Source: Bacteroidota bacterium (GTDB taxonomy: Bacteria; Bacteroidota; Bacteroidia; Flavobacteriales_F; PHOS-HE28). From it: a DNA stretch of 11,625 nt. Shown here in pieces: positions 1 to 6,782 of the stretch; positions within the stretch are counted from its first letter, which is position 1; every line of letters begins with the position of its first letter. The notes under the pieces are model-generated. The model did not search any database and was not told the DNA's origin. It was given only the letters and a program-made list of their open reading frames with translations. A program made the position numbers and the translations under genes. The stretch covers positions 1 to 11,625 of the forward strand of contig CAUJFM010000388.1 in assembly GCA_963169595.1 (NCBI GenBank), given 5' to 3'.

Positions 1-303
1 CGTGCGCTCGTCGTCGGTGGTGGGCAGCGGTGCACTGAAGTCGCAGTGGGCCCGCAGGAAGGCCTCGTAGGCCGCCTCGTTGCGCGCGAAGGCGTTGGGC
101 TCCGGGCGGCTGAACCAACCCGCTTTCTTCACGCCCTGTTGACGATAGCGCTGCTTGTAGGCCTCGCTCACTGCGGGCACATGGTCGATGATCTCCACCC
201 GCGCTTTGGGATACAGCTGGGTGAGCAGGCGCCAGGCACAATAGGCCTGCAGCACCGAGCCGATGTTCACCACATGGTGGTAGGTGAGCAGTCCGATCCG
301 CAT
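1..303 (-). CDS. Polysaccharide pyruvyl transferase family protein (N-terminal fragment, cut by window edge)
   Basis: I see 101 open codons from an ATG at 303, running off the left end of the window. The protein begins MRIGLLTYHHVVNIGSVLQA. This matches the usual start of the polysaccharide pyruvyl transferase family (PF04230), a short beta strand followed by a loop of the type N-x-G-[AS]-V-L-Q-A. Members of the family transfer ketal pyruvate from phosphoenolpyruvate to sugars of exopolysaccharides, or perform related envelope-glycan modifications in the cytoplasm. The start lies 8 bp after the stop of the upstream phosphatase-superfamily gene, so it is probably the fifth gene of the leftward export operon. 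There is no strong Shine-Dalgarno sequence. Catalytic parts of the fold lie outside the window, so activity and substrate cannot be judged. The family call rests only on the N-terminal motif. Confidence 0.75.
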   Translation of the reverse strand, partial: MRIGLLTYHHVVNIGSVLQAYCAWRLLTQLYPKARVEIIDHVPAVSEAYKQRYRQQGVKKAGWFSRPEPNAFARNEAAYEAFLRAHCDFSAPLPTTDDERT

Positions 304-311
304 CCGTTCGT

Positions 312-1757
312 CTATCGCTTGAAGTGGTTCAGGACCAGGCTGTGCACCACCGTCAGGTCCAGCCCTGGTGCCGTGGGGTCGACATCGCCCAAGTAACGCT
401 CATCCACGGCGCAGAGCGCGGCACTGCTCTTCTTGCCACTGCCGATGTCACGCGGCAGACCGGTGAGATCGGACCAGTCCCGGTAGTAGGGGTTCTTCTG
501 CACGGCCTGTCCCCGATGCTCGGGGAAGAGGTCCTCGGGGTGGTCCACCCACACTTCGGGCAGCAGGTCGTAGGCCGGGGCACCTGCGTGCAACCGGCGG
601 AAGGGCCGGGCCACCAGCTTGTTCTCCTTCGCCACGGGATGGGCATTGAAGTCGCGGATGATGGCATCGGTGAGCGCATCGGCCTGCGCGCGGTCGATCG
701 CCGGACCGCCAAAGCGCTGGTCGTGGAGGAAGATGCCCGGCACGTAGAAGTTGGCGAAGGCCTTGGTGGCCCCTTGGTCGATGGGCGTGAACGGAGGGAA
801 GTCAGGGCGTGGGTGGGCGTTCAGCACCTGCCGCACTTCATGCGCGAAGCGGGCTTTGAGCTTGCCGGCCACACCGCTCTTGGCAGCCACGGCGCGGTCG
901 CCCTTGTAGCGCAGGTAGCCCAGGTCCTGGAGCATGACGTTGAAGTTCATGCTCTTGCGGTACGGTGCGGCGCCGTGGTCGGACACCACCATCACCTGCT
1001 CAGGTTGGAGGCGGTCCACCATGTACTTCAGCGTGTCATCCAGCGCCGTATAGAACTGGCGGAGGAGGTAATGTACAGCCAGCTTGGGCTTCTTCTGCTC
1101 CATCAACTGCTCGATGGAGTACATGTAGATGTTGCTGAGGACAACGGGTTCCTTTTGCACCACGAAGCCCATGTCGATGGCCCCATCACGCTTCACCAGG
1201 TCCACATAGATCTTGGCCCTGCGCCAGATGGCCTCAATGCACTTATCGAAGAGCAGATCGCTGTGCCGGATGCCGGAGACGATGAAGCGGTTCTCCCACA
1301 CCATCCGCTCGCTGATGAAGAGGTCCTGCAGTTCGGGAGGATGACAGGCGGCCAGCGGGATGCGGTCCTCCGGACTAAAGCCCCCTCCGGCACCGCCCAG
1401 CACCAGGCCGTTCAGCGCAGGCGCCGGCATCATGGTGGGCAGGTTCAACCAGGCGGCACGCTTGCCCAAGGCATCCACCTCGGCCCATAGCGGGCGCTTC
1501 GGGGCATTTACGGGATAGCTCTTGGAGCCGTAAGCCTGCGTGAACGCCAGCTTGCCGTTGAGCGCAGGCTGTTCATAGAAGGCCCCGGTGGTGGTGGGCG
1601 CAAGTCCGGAGAGCATCTTCACCCAGCCGCGGCTCCAGAGGTCCTCCTTCAGCGACAGCACGGCCGATCGCTCCAACAGAGAGCGGGTGAAGGGCATGTC
1701 GAAGAACTCGACCAGCCGCCGGTCCACACCATCCAATCCAAGGACGAGCAGTTTCAT
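312..1757 (-). CDS. Alkaline-phosphatase-superfamily protein (type I phosphodiesterase / phosphohydrolase-like), cytoplasmic
   Basis: This is a 481-residue protein without signal peptide or membrane segment. The N-terminus (KLLVLGLDGVD, with D9) is the first metal-binding strand of the alkaline-phosphatase/phosphodiesterase/phosphoglycerate-mutase superfamily. The stretch GLAPTTTGAF (residues 51-60) is where the Thr nucleophile of the family lies. VVSDHGAAPY (258-266, D260-H261) is the characteristic DHG metal site. The C-terminal part is less typical: where many relatives have a G-x-H-x3-G metal-ligand motif, the best aligned stretch here seems to be GSGKKSSAA (439-447), without the His. The protein may therefore be diverged in substrate or activity. 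Its start codon overlaps the stop of the ABC ATPase gene (ATGA), and a pyruvyl transferase follows 8 bp later, so it probably acts on a phosphate-bearing or nucleotide-linked precursor of the exported glycan. The superfamily call is firm; the reaction is unknown. Confidence 0.8.
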   Translation of the reverse strand: MKLLVLGLDGVDRRLVEFFDMPFTRSLLERSAVLSLKEDLWSRGWVKMLSGLAPTTTGAFYEQPALNGKLAFTQAYGSKSYPVNAPKRPLWAEVDALGKRAAWLNLPTMMPAPALNGLVLGGAGGGFSPEDRIPLAACHPPELQDLFISERMVWENRFIVSGIRHSDLLFDKCIEAIWRRAKIYVDLVKRDGAIDMGFVVQKEPVVLSNIYMYSIEQLMEQKKPKLAVHYLLRQFYTALDDTLKYMVDRLQPEQVMVVSDHGAAPYRKSMNFNVMLQDLGYLRYKGDRAVAAKSGVAGKLKARFAHEVRQVLNAHPRPDFPPFTPIDQGATKAFANFYVPGIFLHDQRFGGPAIDRAQADALTDAIIRDFNAHPVAKENKLVARPFRRLHAGAPAYDLLPEVWVDHPEDLFPEHRGQAVQKNPYYRDWSDLTGLPRDIGSGKKSSAALCAVDERYLGDVDPTAPGLDLTVVHSLVLNHFKR

Positions 1758-3046
1758 GAGGCTTGCAAGATTGTTCGCACATTGACCGGTAATGGCACGC
1801 TGCCCTTCGCATTGTCGGTCATCTTCTCCAGGAAGAAAGGCGTGGGCTGCGCGCTGAGGCGCAGCCGGGCGGCCTGCGGGGTCACCTCGATCTCACAAAG
1901 GTCCAGCACCCCTTCGAGCATGTCGCCACCGGGGAGCCAGGAGAAGTGCTCGATGCGGTAGCGGCCGGGCAGCAGGTCGGGCAGGTCGATGTGCACACGC
2001 AGGCGGAAGCGATCGCCGGCAGCCACCTCCATGCGGGCGGTGATGGCCCCTCGCGCGATGTACATGGTGCCCCGGGTCATCAGGTTGAAGGCATGCACCA
2101 CCTCGTCGTGCACGGCGTTCACGGCGGTGTACTCCAGTTCCAGGTCCAGGCCCTGGGCCAGGTCGTGCACCGGGATGGTGCGCTCGGTGAGCACGGGGCC
2201 GGCTGCCCTGGCCACACCGGTAAGCACCACATGCCCCCGGCGGTTGGGGCTGTACTCGAAGATGGCCGCCTTGGTGCCGGCCGCGGCGGCGGTCTGTGCG
2301 TGCAGGTATTCGGAGCTCACGCTGGCGGTGTCACCGTCCATGCGGATGCGGCCATGGTCCATCCAGATGCAACGGGTGGCATTGCCGCTCACATCGTGCA
2401 GGTTGTGCGACACGATCACCACGGTGGTGCCGCGGTCCAGGGCCTGGCGCATGGCGCGCTGGGCCTTCAGGCGGAAGGCATGGTCGCCCACGGCCAGCAC
2501 CTCGTCCACGAGCAGGATATCGGGCTCCACGGCCACGGCCACGGCAAAGCCTAGCCGGGCGGCCATGCCGGAGCTGTAGCTCTGCAGGGGCATGTCGATG
2601 AAGTCGGCGATGTCCGCAAAGGCCACGATCTCATCGAAGCGGCGGGCGGTCTCCTCGGCGGTGAGCCCGAGCACGGAGGCGTTCACATAGACGTTCTCGC
2701 GACCCGAGAGCACCGGGTCGAAGCCGGCCCCGAGGGCGATGAGCGCACCCACCCGGCCCCGCATCTCGATGCGCCCCTTGTCCGGTTTGATGAGGCCGTT
2801 GAGCATGCGAAGCATGGTGGTCTTGCCGGCGCCATTGTGGCCCAGGAGCCCCAGGCATTCGCCCCGGCGCAGGGAGAAGCTCACGTCCTGCACGGCCCAG
2901 AACTCGGCCTCGCGCAGCTGGTCGGTACGTGGCCGGCCCAGCAGTTCGCGGCCCAGGTCCGTCACACCATAGCGCAGCGAGCGCTTGAAGTCGCGGCAGA
3001 ACTTCTTGGAGACGCCCTCCACCCGGATCAGTTCATCGCTGTGCAT
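1754..3046 (-). CDS. wzt: Polysaccharide ABC exporter, ATP-binding subunit with C-terminal glycan-binding domain (Wzt-like)
   Basis: This 430-residue ATPase powers export of an undecaprenyl-linked polysaccharide through the inner membrane together with the permease encoded just upstream. The nucleotide-binding domain occupies about residues 5-250: Walker A GHNGAGKTT (69-77), signature SSGM (158-161), Walker B ILLVDE (177-182) and the H-loop His214. The GAGFDPVLSGREN segment (106-118) is typical of the Wzt/TagH/KpsT exporter class. Residues about 260-430 form an extra domain, rich in beta strands, that fits the Wzt C-terminal domain (PF14524). In O-antigen systems that domain recognises a terminal modification on the finished chain before export. 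The gene starts 3 bp after the permease stop and overlaps the phosphatase-superfamily gene by 4 bases. The extra domain suggests that export waits for a chain-end signal, perhaps made by the following modification genes; that link is inference. Confidence 0.93.
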   Translation of the reverse strand: MHSDELIRVEGVSKKFCRDFKRSLRYGVTDLGRELLGRPRTDQLREAEFWAVQDVSFSLRRGECLGLLGHNGAGKTTMLRMLNGLIKPDKGRIEMRGRVGALIALGAGFDPVLSGRENVYVNASVLGLTAEETARRFDEIVAFADIADFIDMPLQSYSSGMAARLGFAVAVAVEPDILLVDEVLAVGDHAFRLKAQRAMRQALDRGTTVVIVSHNLHDVSGNATRCIWMDHGRIRMDGDTASVSSEYLHAQTAAAAGTKAAIFEYSPNRRGHVVLTGVARAAGPVLTERTIPVHDLAQGLDLELEYTAVNAVHDEVVHAFNLMTRGTMYIARGAITARMEVAAGDRFRLRVHIDLPDLLPGRYRIEHFSWLPGGDMLEGVLDLCEIEVTPQAARLRLSAQPTPFFLEKMTDNAKGSVPLPVNVRTILQAS

Positions 3047-3049
3047 GGA

Positions 3050-3946
3050 TCAGGAGCTCATGCGTTCAATGATGGCGGGCAGGGCGATGCGGAAGAGCAC
3101 CCAGCCCAGGAGCAGCAGGCCCAGCGTGCAGCCCACCACCACCAGCCAGGCGCCCGGCATGGGCGCGGCCGAACCGGTGAGCCAGGCCCGGGCCGCGAGC
3201 ACCAAGGGGGACATGGGGTTGGCGGCGAACAAACGGGCCGTGACCCCTTCGGTGGGCATGGCGAAGACCACCGGACTGATGTACATGAGGAATTGTGCAG
3301 CGATGGGCAGGGTGCGACCCACGTCCTTGTAGAGCATGCCCAGCGGTGCCAGCACCAGGCCCACCGAGAAGCCGGCCAGGATGAGGGCCAACGCGCCGAG
3401 GGGGAACAGGAGCAGGTGCAGGTCCGGCAACACACCGAAGAAGGCGATGGCAGGGACCAGGATCACCAGCTTCACCCCGGCACTGAAAAGCACCTTGTAG
3501 ATGCCACTGAGCAGGAGCGCCTCGCGGGGGAAGTTCAACTTGGCCAGCATGCCCCGACCGGCGGTGAGCTGCGTGATGGGGCTGGAGAGGGCCTCGGTGA
3601 ACAACTGCCACAGCATGGTGCCGCTGAACACGTAGGCCGGATACGGGATGTCCGTGGCGGAGAGCTTCACGATGCCCGTACCACTGAGGAAGATCCACAT
3701 GGCCGTGCTCACCAAGGGGGTGATGAAGGCCCACAGGTAGCCGAGCAGGGAACCCCGGTACTGGGCCTTGATGTCGCGCACCGCCAGGCGCCGGGCCAGG
3801 TGCCGGCCGGCCAGCAGGTCGTCCACCATCTCCCGGAACATGAGCCGGGGCGCGCGCAGCGATGCAGCGGATGTGTAGACGGTGATCCGGCGCGCTGCGG
3901 CCGCGCGGGCAAACGGTCCGGATCGTTCGGCGGCTCGGTCGCTCAT
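3050..3946 (-). CDS. wzm: Polysaccharide ABC exporter, ABC-2 permease subunit (Wzm-like)
   Basis: This 298-residue inner-membrane protein forms the translocation channel for the lipid-linked polysaccharide. After a hydrophilic N-terminus of about 55 residues comes the family hallmark RDIKAQYRGSLLGYLWAFITP (58-77; amphipathic helix then first membrane segment). About six hydrophobic spans follow, with the conserved cytoplasmic loop LYKDVGR (205-211) and MYISPVVFAMP (221-231) in the second half. Length and layout fit the ABC-2 family (PF01061). An AGGA sequence lies 4 bases before the ATG at 3946, supporting this start, although a Met at residue 36 is an alternative. The gene begins 15 bp after the chain-length regulator and ends 3 bp before the ATPase, which places it firmly in the same transcript. 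Confidence 0.92.
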   Translation of the reverse strand: MSDRAAERSGPFARAAAARRITVYTSAASLRAPRLMFREMVDDLLAGRHLARRLAVRDIKAQYRGSLLGYLWAFITPLVSTAMWIFLSGTGIVKLSATDIPYPAYVFSGTMLWQLFTEALSSPITQLTAGRGMLAKLNFPREALLLSGIYKVLFSAGVKLVILVPAIAFFGVLPDLHLLLFPLGALALILAGFSVGLVLAPLGMLYKDVGRTLPIAAQFLMYISPVVFAMPTEGVTARLFAANPMSPLVLAARAWLTGSAAPMPGAWLVVVGCTLGLLLLGWVLFRIALPAIIERMSS

Positions 3947-3961
3947 CCCTTCCTGTTCACC

Positions 3962-6388
3962 TCATGCACGCGTATCTGGCTTCCCTTCCTTGGGCGTGCC
4001 CTTGTCCCCTTTGGAACGCCGGCCATATCCGTAACCATACCCATACCCACTTCCATAGCCGTAGGCATAGCGGTAGCCATACCCGTAATTGGTATTGTAG
4101 TAGTACTTGCTCTTCTTCATCCGCACCCCGTTCAGGATGAAGCCCACGTTGCGGCCGGTGTTGGACTCCAGGGCCTCCAGGGCATTGTTCACGTGGTCCT
4201 TGTTGGCGAAGCGCGTGTTGAGCACGAAGAGCGTGGCATCCGTGTACCGCATCATCAGCAGGGCGTCCGTGATGAGGCCCACGGGCGGGGTGTCCACCAT
4301 CACGTAGTCATACTCCAGGCTGGCCTCCTGGAACAGGGTGGCCAGGTGCTTGCTCAGGATGAGCTCGGAGGCGTTGGGGGGCGTGGGACCACTGAGGAGC
4401 ACGTCGAAGTTCTCGAACTGGGTCCGCAGCACGCAATCGCGCCATTGGGCCTTGCCCACCAGCACGGTGCTGAGGCCCGTGGGGCTGCTCATGCCCAGGC
4501 CGGCGGCCACCTTGGGCTTGTGCAGGTCCAGTTCCAGCAGCAGCACGCGCTTGCCGGCCTTGGCCAGGATGGCGCTGAGGTTCACCGAGCAGAAGGTCTT
4601 GCCCTCGTTGGGGCGGTAGCTGGTGGTCATCACCACCTTGCCGCGGCCTTCGGGTGCGGGGATGTACTCCAGGTTGGTGCGCACCGTGCGGAAGCTCTCG
4701 GTGATGGCCGCCTTGGGGTCGCTGTCCACCACCACATAGTTCTCGGCGGCCTTGTCACTGGCGATGATCTCCCCGAAGATGGGCAGGGCAGTCAGCTCCT
4801 TGAGCTGGTCCATGTTCTCGATCCGATCATAGAACATCACCCGGATGAAGACCACGATCATGGACACGACCAGGCCGCCCAACATGAAGGTGTAGAGGAT
4901 GCGCATCTTATCGGGCCGGACCACCCCGAGCGGACGGGCGCTCTCGATCACCTTGGTCTGCGGCACGATACCGGCCCGGGCGATCACCGTGCTGGCCCGC
5001 TTCTCCAGCAGGAAGAGGTACATCTTCTCGTTCACCTGCAGGCGCCGGTTGATCTTCAACAGGTCGCGCTGGCTCTTGGGCAGGTTCCGCAGCATGGCCT
5101 CGTAGTCGGCGATCTGCTCCTCCACATCGCCGATCTTGCCCTTGATGGCTTCCCGTGAGTTCTTGATGTAGGTGAGCAGGTTGGCACGGGTGTACTGGAG
5201 CGTTGAATCGAGCTGCTTGATGCTCATGTTCATCTCCGTGCCTTGGAAGAGCATGCGGTTGCGCTGCATCTGCCGGTCGTAGAGCTCGTTCAGGGTGCTC
5301 CGCAGGAAGGCATCGTCCATGATGAAGACGGCCGGCGGCAGCAGCTTCTCGTCGTCGCTGTTGAGCACATAATCCTCCAACGCATCCAGCGACTGGATGT
5401 CCAGTTCCATCCGCCGCTTCCTGTTGTCATAGCCCACCAGCTCGTTGAAGTACAGGTTCTCCTCCCGCGGCAGGTCGAGGATGTCCTTGCTTTCCTTGTA
5501 GTCCTGGAGCTCCCCCTCGTGCTGCTCGAGGATCACGGACACCTCGGCCAGTTGCTTGTCGATGTAACTGAGGGTGTTCTCGTTGATGTCGAACTCGCTC
5601 TGCAGGGTGTATTGGATGTAGACCTTGGACAGGGTGTCCAGGAACATCTTGGCGCGGGTGGCCACCTCATCCTCCATAGTCACCTCAAGGATGGAGGTGT
5701 AGTCCTGGTTGAGGACCTTCATGCGCTCGATGCAGCGCTTCACCAGGGCGATGCGCTCATGCCGGATGAACTGGTAGTCCGTGGCCGACAGGGTGTTGAT
5801 GGTCTGGTCGTTCACATAGGGCGACTTGACCACCTTCAGGATGTAATCCTGCTCCTGGACGCTCTGATCGAAGGGGTATTCCTTGGTGATCAGGGCCCCG
5901 CCCAGGTCGTAGCTGATGCTGTAGCGCTTGGTGTCGATGATGCGCAGGTCGATGGGGCGCTCGTAGAGCTTGTTGTTGAGCACCTGCATCTCCACCGTGA
6001 AGGGCTGGGTGGCATAGACCTGCGAGGTCTTAAAGCGGCCCACGATGAAGTAGGACACGTCGAAATCCAGCCGTTCCAGGGTCTCGTGCACCAGGTCGAA
6101 ACTGGTGAGCACCCGTCTCTGGTTCACGATGTCGCCATAGATGCCGACATAGCCGAGGCTTTTGTACACGGAGGTCTGGTAATCATAGACCTCGTTGTCC
6201 TTCAGCAGGATCTGGGTGGTGGCGCCATAGACGTCGGGCAGCTTGTAGCTGTAGAGATAGGACAGCACCCCGGAGAGCACGAGGGCCACGGCCACGAAAT
6301 ACCAGTTCTTCGAAGCGATGCGGAGGTAGGTCCGCAGGTCCTTCGCCTCGATGATGTTACCGCGTTGCGGTTGCTTGGGTGGGGCCAT
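3962..6388 (-). CDS. wzc: Chain-length determinant / bacterial tyrosine autokinase (Wzc-like BY-kinase)
   Basis: This 808-residue inner-membrane polysaccharide co-polymerase is fused to a cytoplasmic tyrosine kinase; such proteins control chain length and assembly of exopolysaccharide export. A Wzz-type domain includes the first membrane span (about 29-48). A long periplasmic part, helical and coiled-coil-like around 265-460, follows. A GNVR-like segment (about 437-467) precedes the second span (about 497-517). The kinase domain shows EX2RX2R (E564, R567, R570), Walker A PNEGKT (593-598), Walker A' LELDLHKP (618-625), GPTPPNASEL (667-676) and Walker B VMVDTPP (696-702). The tail has 13 tyrosines between 762 and 788. 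I chose the ATG at 6388 over an in-frame GTG at 6433, because the GTG extension is only a Pro/Gly-rich stretch of 15 residues. It is the first gene of the leftward operon. Walker A' is unusual, with Glu instead of the first Asp and His instead of Arg. Confidence 0.93.
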   Translation of the reverse strand: MAPPKQPQRGNIIEAKDLRTYLRIASKNWYFVAVALVLSGVLSYLYSYKLPDVYGATTQILLKDNEVYDYQTSVYKSLGYVGIYGDIVNQRRVLTSFDLVHETLERLDFDVSYFIVGRFKTSQVYATQPFTVEMQVLNNKLYERPIDLRIIDTKRYSISYDLGGALITKEYPFDQSVQEQDYILKVVKSPYVNDQTINTLSATDYQFIRHERIALVKRCIERMKVLNQDYTSILEVTMEDEVATRAKMFLDTLSKVYIQYTLQSEFDINENTLSYIDKQLAEVSVILEQHEGELQDYKESKDILDLPREENLYFNELVGYDNRKRRMELDIQSLDALEDYVLNSDDEKLLPPAVFIMDDAFLRSTLNELYDRQMQRNRMLFQGTEMNMSIKQLDSTLQYTRANLLTYIKNSREAIKGKIGDVEEQIADYEAMLRNLPKSQRDLLKINRRLQVNEKMYLFLLEKRASTVIARAGIVPQTKVIESARPLGVVRPDKMRILYTFMLGGLVVSMIVVFIRVMFYDRIENMDQLKELTALPIFGEIIASDKAAENYVVVDSDPKAAITESFRTVRTNLEYIPAPEGRGKVVMTTSYRPNEGKTFCSVNLSAILAKAGKRVLLLELDLHKPKVAAGLGMSSPTGLSTVLVGKAQWRDCVLRTQFENFDVLLSGPTPPNASELILSKHLATLFQEASLEYDYVMVDTPPVGLITDALLMMRYTDATLFVLNTRFANKDHVNNALEALESNTGRNVGFILNGVRMKKSKYYYNTNYGYGYRYAYGYGSGYGYGYGYGRRSKGDKGTPKEGKPDTRA
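4022..4105 (-). repeat. Imperfect Tyr-Gly codon repeat encoding the autophosphorylation tail of the BY-kinase
   Basis: On the coding strand this tract is built of alternating Tyr (TAC/TAT) and Gly (GGN) codons, with a run of three Tyr codons at its upstream end and a few Arg, Ala, Ser or Asn interruptions. It gives 13 tyrosines in 27 residues. Tyrosine clusters at this place are the known autophosphorylation sites of BY-kinases. The near-hexameric DNA periodicity could allow slippage by six bases, which would change tyrosine number without breaking the frame. Confidence 0.8.
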
Positions 6389-6459
6389 GAATGGGGGACC
6401 GGTCCTCGGCGAGATGGGGCCCGGGACCGGCACGAAGTACGGGGGGCCACCGGAGCGGG

Positions 6460-6467
6460 CAAATATA
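6460..6467 (-). promoter_or_regulatory. Bacteroidota-type -7 promoter element for the leftward polysaccharide export operon
   Basis: Read on the minus strand the site is TATATTTG, an exact match to the Bacteroidota -7 consensus TAnnTTTG. It lies about 72 bases upstream of the ATG at 6388 and 27 upstream of the alternative GTG at 6433. I see no clear TTTG at the -33 position; a palindrome occupies that place instead. Position and consensus support it, but no start site is known. Confidence 0.5.
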
Positions 6468-6480
6468 GTCCCCTCCGTTG

Positions 6481-6490
6481 ACCACGTGGT
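6481..6490. promoter_or_regulatory. Candidate operator: perfect 10-bp palindrome ACCACGTGGT in the divergent promoter region
   Basis: ACCACGTGGT is its own reverse complement. Its centre lies about 20 bases upstream of the leftward -7 element, where the -33 element would be expected, and about 52 bases upstream of the rightward -7 element. A dimeric regulator binding here could control the export operon, the exosortase cassette or both. A palindrome of this size can also occur by chance, so the role is inference. Confidence 0.3.
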
Positions 6491-6537
6491 TCATAACTTG
6501 CCGTTCCCTACCCTGCCCCCCATCCCAAGAGGTTTGT

Positions 6538-6545
6538 TAAATTTG
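6538..6545 (+). promoter_or_regulatory. Bacteroidota-type -7 promoter element for the exosortase cassette
   Basis: TAAATTTG matches TAnnTTTG exactly and lies 21 bases upstream of the ATG of the PID-CTERM gene at 6567, implying a short leader. A TTTG at 6533-6536 is too close to serve as a -33 element, and none is seen at the normal spacing. A possible ribosome binding site, GGAAAG (6555-6560), stands 6 bases before the ATG. Confidence 0.5.
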
Positions 6546-6566
6546 ACCGCTCCCGGAAAGTGTACC

Positions 6567-6782
6567 ATGCAGAATTCCATTCGTCTCGCGCTCACCATCG
6601 TCCTGGCGGTGGCCCCCTTTGCGTTCGGGGCCTTTGCGCAACCAGGTGGTGGTCCCCCGCCCTGCTGGCCTCCTCCCTGCATCCCCATCGACGGTGGTGT
6701 GGGCCTTCTGATCGCTGCCGGTGCCTTGCTCGGCGGCCGCAAGGCCTTGGAACTGCGTCGTTCCGGTAAGTCCGGTCTCTGA
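6567..6782 (+). CDS. PID-CTERM mini-protein, predicted exosortase substrate
   Basis: This 71-residue protein consists of little more than sorting signals. Residues 1-24 look like a signal peptide (Arg6, hydrophobic core, likely cleavage after AFA). The short exposed part is rich in Pro, Gly and Cys, including GGGPPPCWPPPC (27-38). Then comes PIDGG (40-44), a hydrophobic span (about 45-57) and a basic tail (RK...RR...K). This tripartite end matches the PID-CTERM signal of Bacteroidota, the counterpart of PEP-CTERM in Proteobacteria, which exosortases recognise and process. I chose the ATG at 6567 because it directly precedes the signal peptide and follows a GGAAAG ribosome binding site; a longer in-frame extension from 6351 would run antisense into the kinase gene and its promoter. 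The stop overlaps the exosortase start by one base (TGATG). After processing only about 20 residues would remain outside the membrane. Function beyond being a substrate is unknown. Confidence 0.82.
   Translation: MQNSIRLALTIVLAVAPFAFGAFAQPGGGPPPCWPPPCIPIDGGVGLLIAAGALLGGRKALELRRSGKSGL

Noticed and set aside
2837..5158. A 773-codon open frame on the plus strand opposite the wzt, wzm and wzc genes
   Set aside because: It is antisense to three genes with clear motifs, its composition is dominated by His, Gln, Gly and Glu as expected from high-GC codon shadows, and it shows no recognisable domain.
6389..6433. GTG start giving the Wzc-like protein 15 more residues
   Set aside because: The added residues are a Pro/Gly-rich stretch without family resemblance, and the ATG at 6388 gives a normal N-terminus. 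It cannot be fully excluded, since neither start has a clear ribosome binding site.
6351..6566. An upstream in-frame extension of the PID-CTERM protein to 143 residues
   Set aside because: The extension would run antisense to the kinase start and both promoters, and would bury the signal peptide inside the protein. The ATG at 6567 has a GGAAAG site 6 bases before it.
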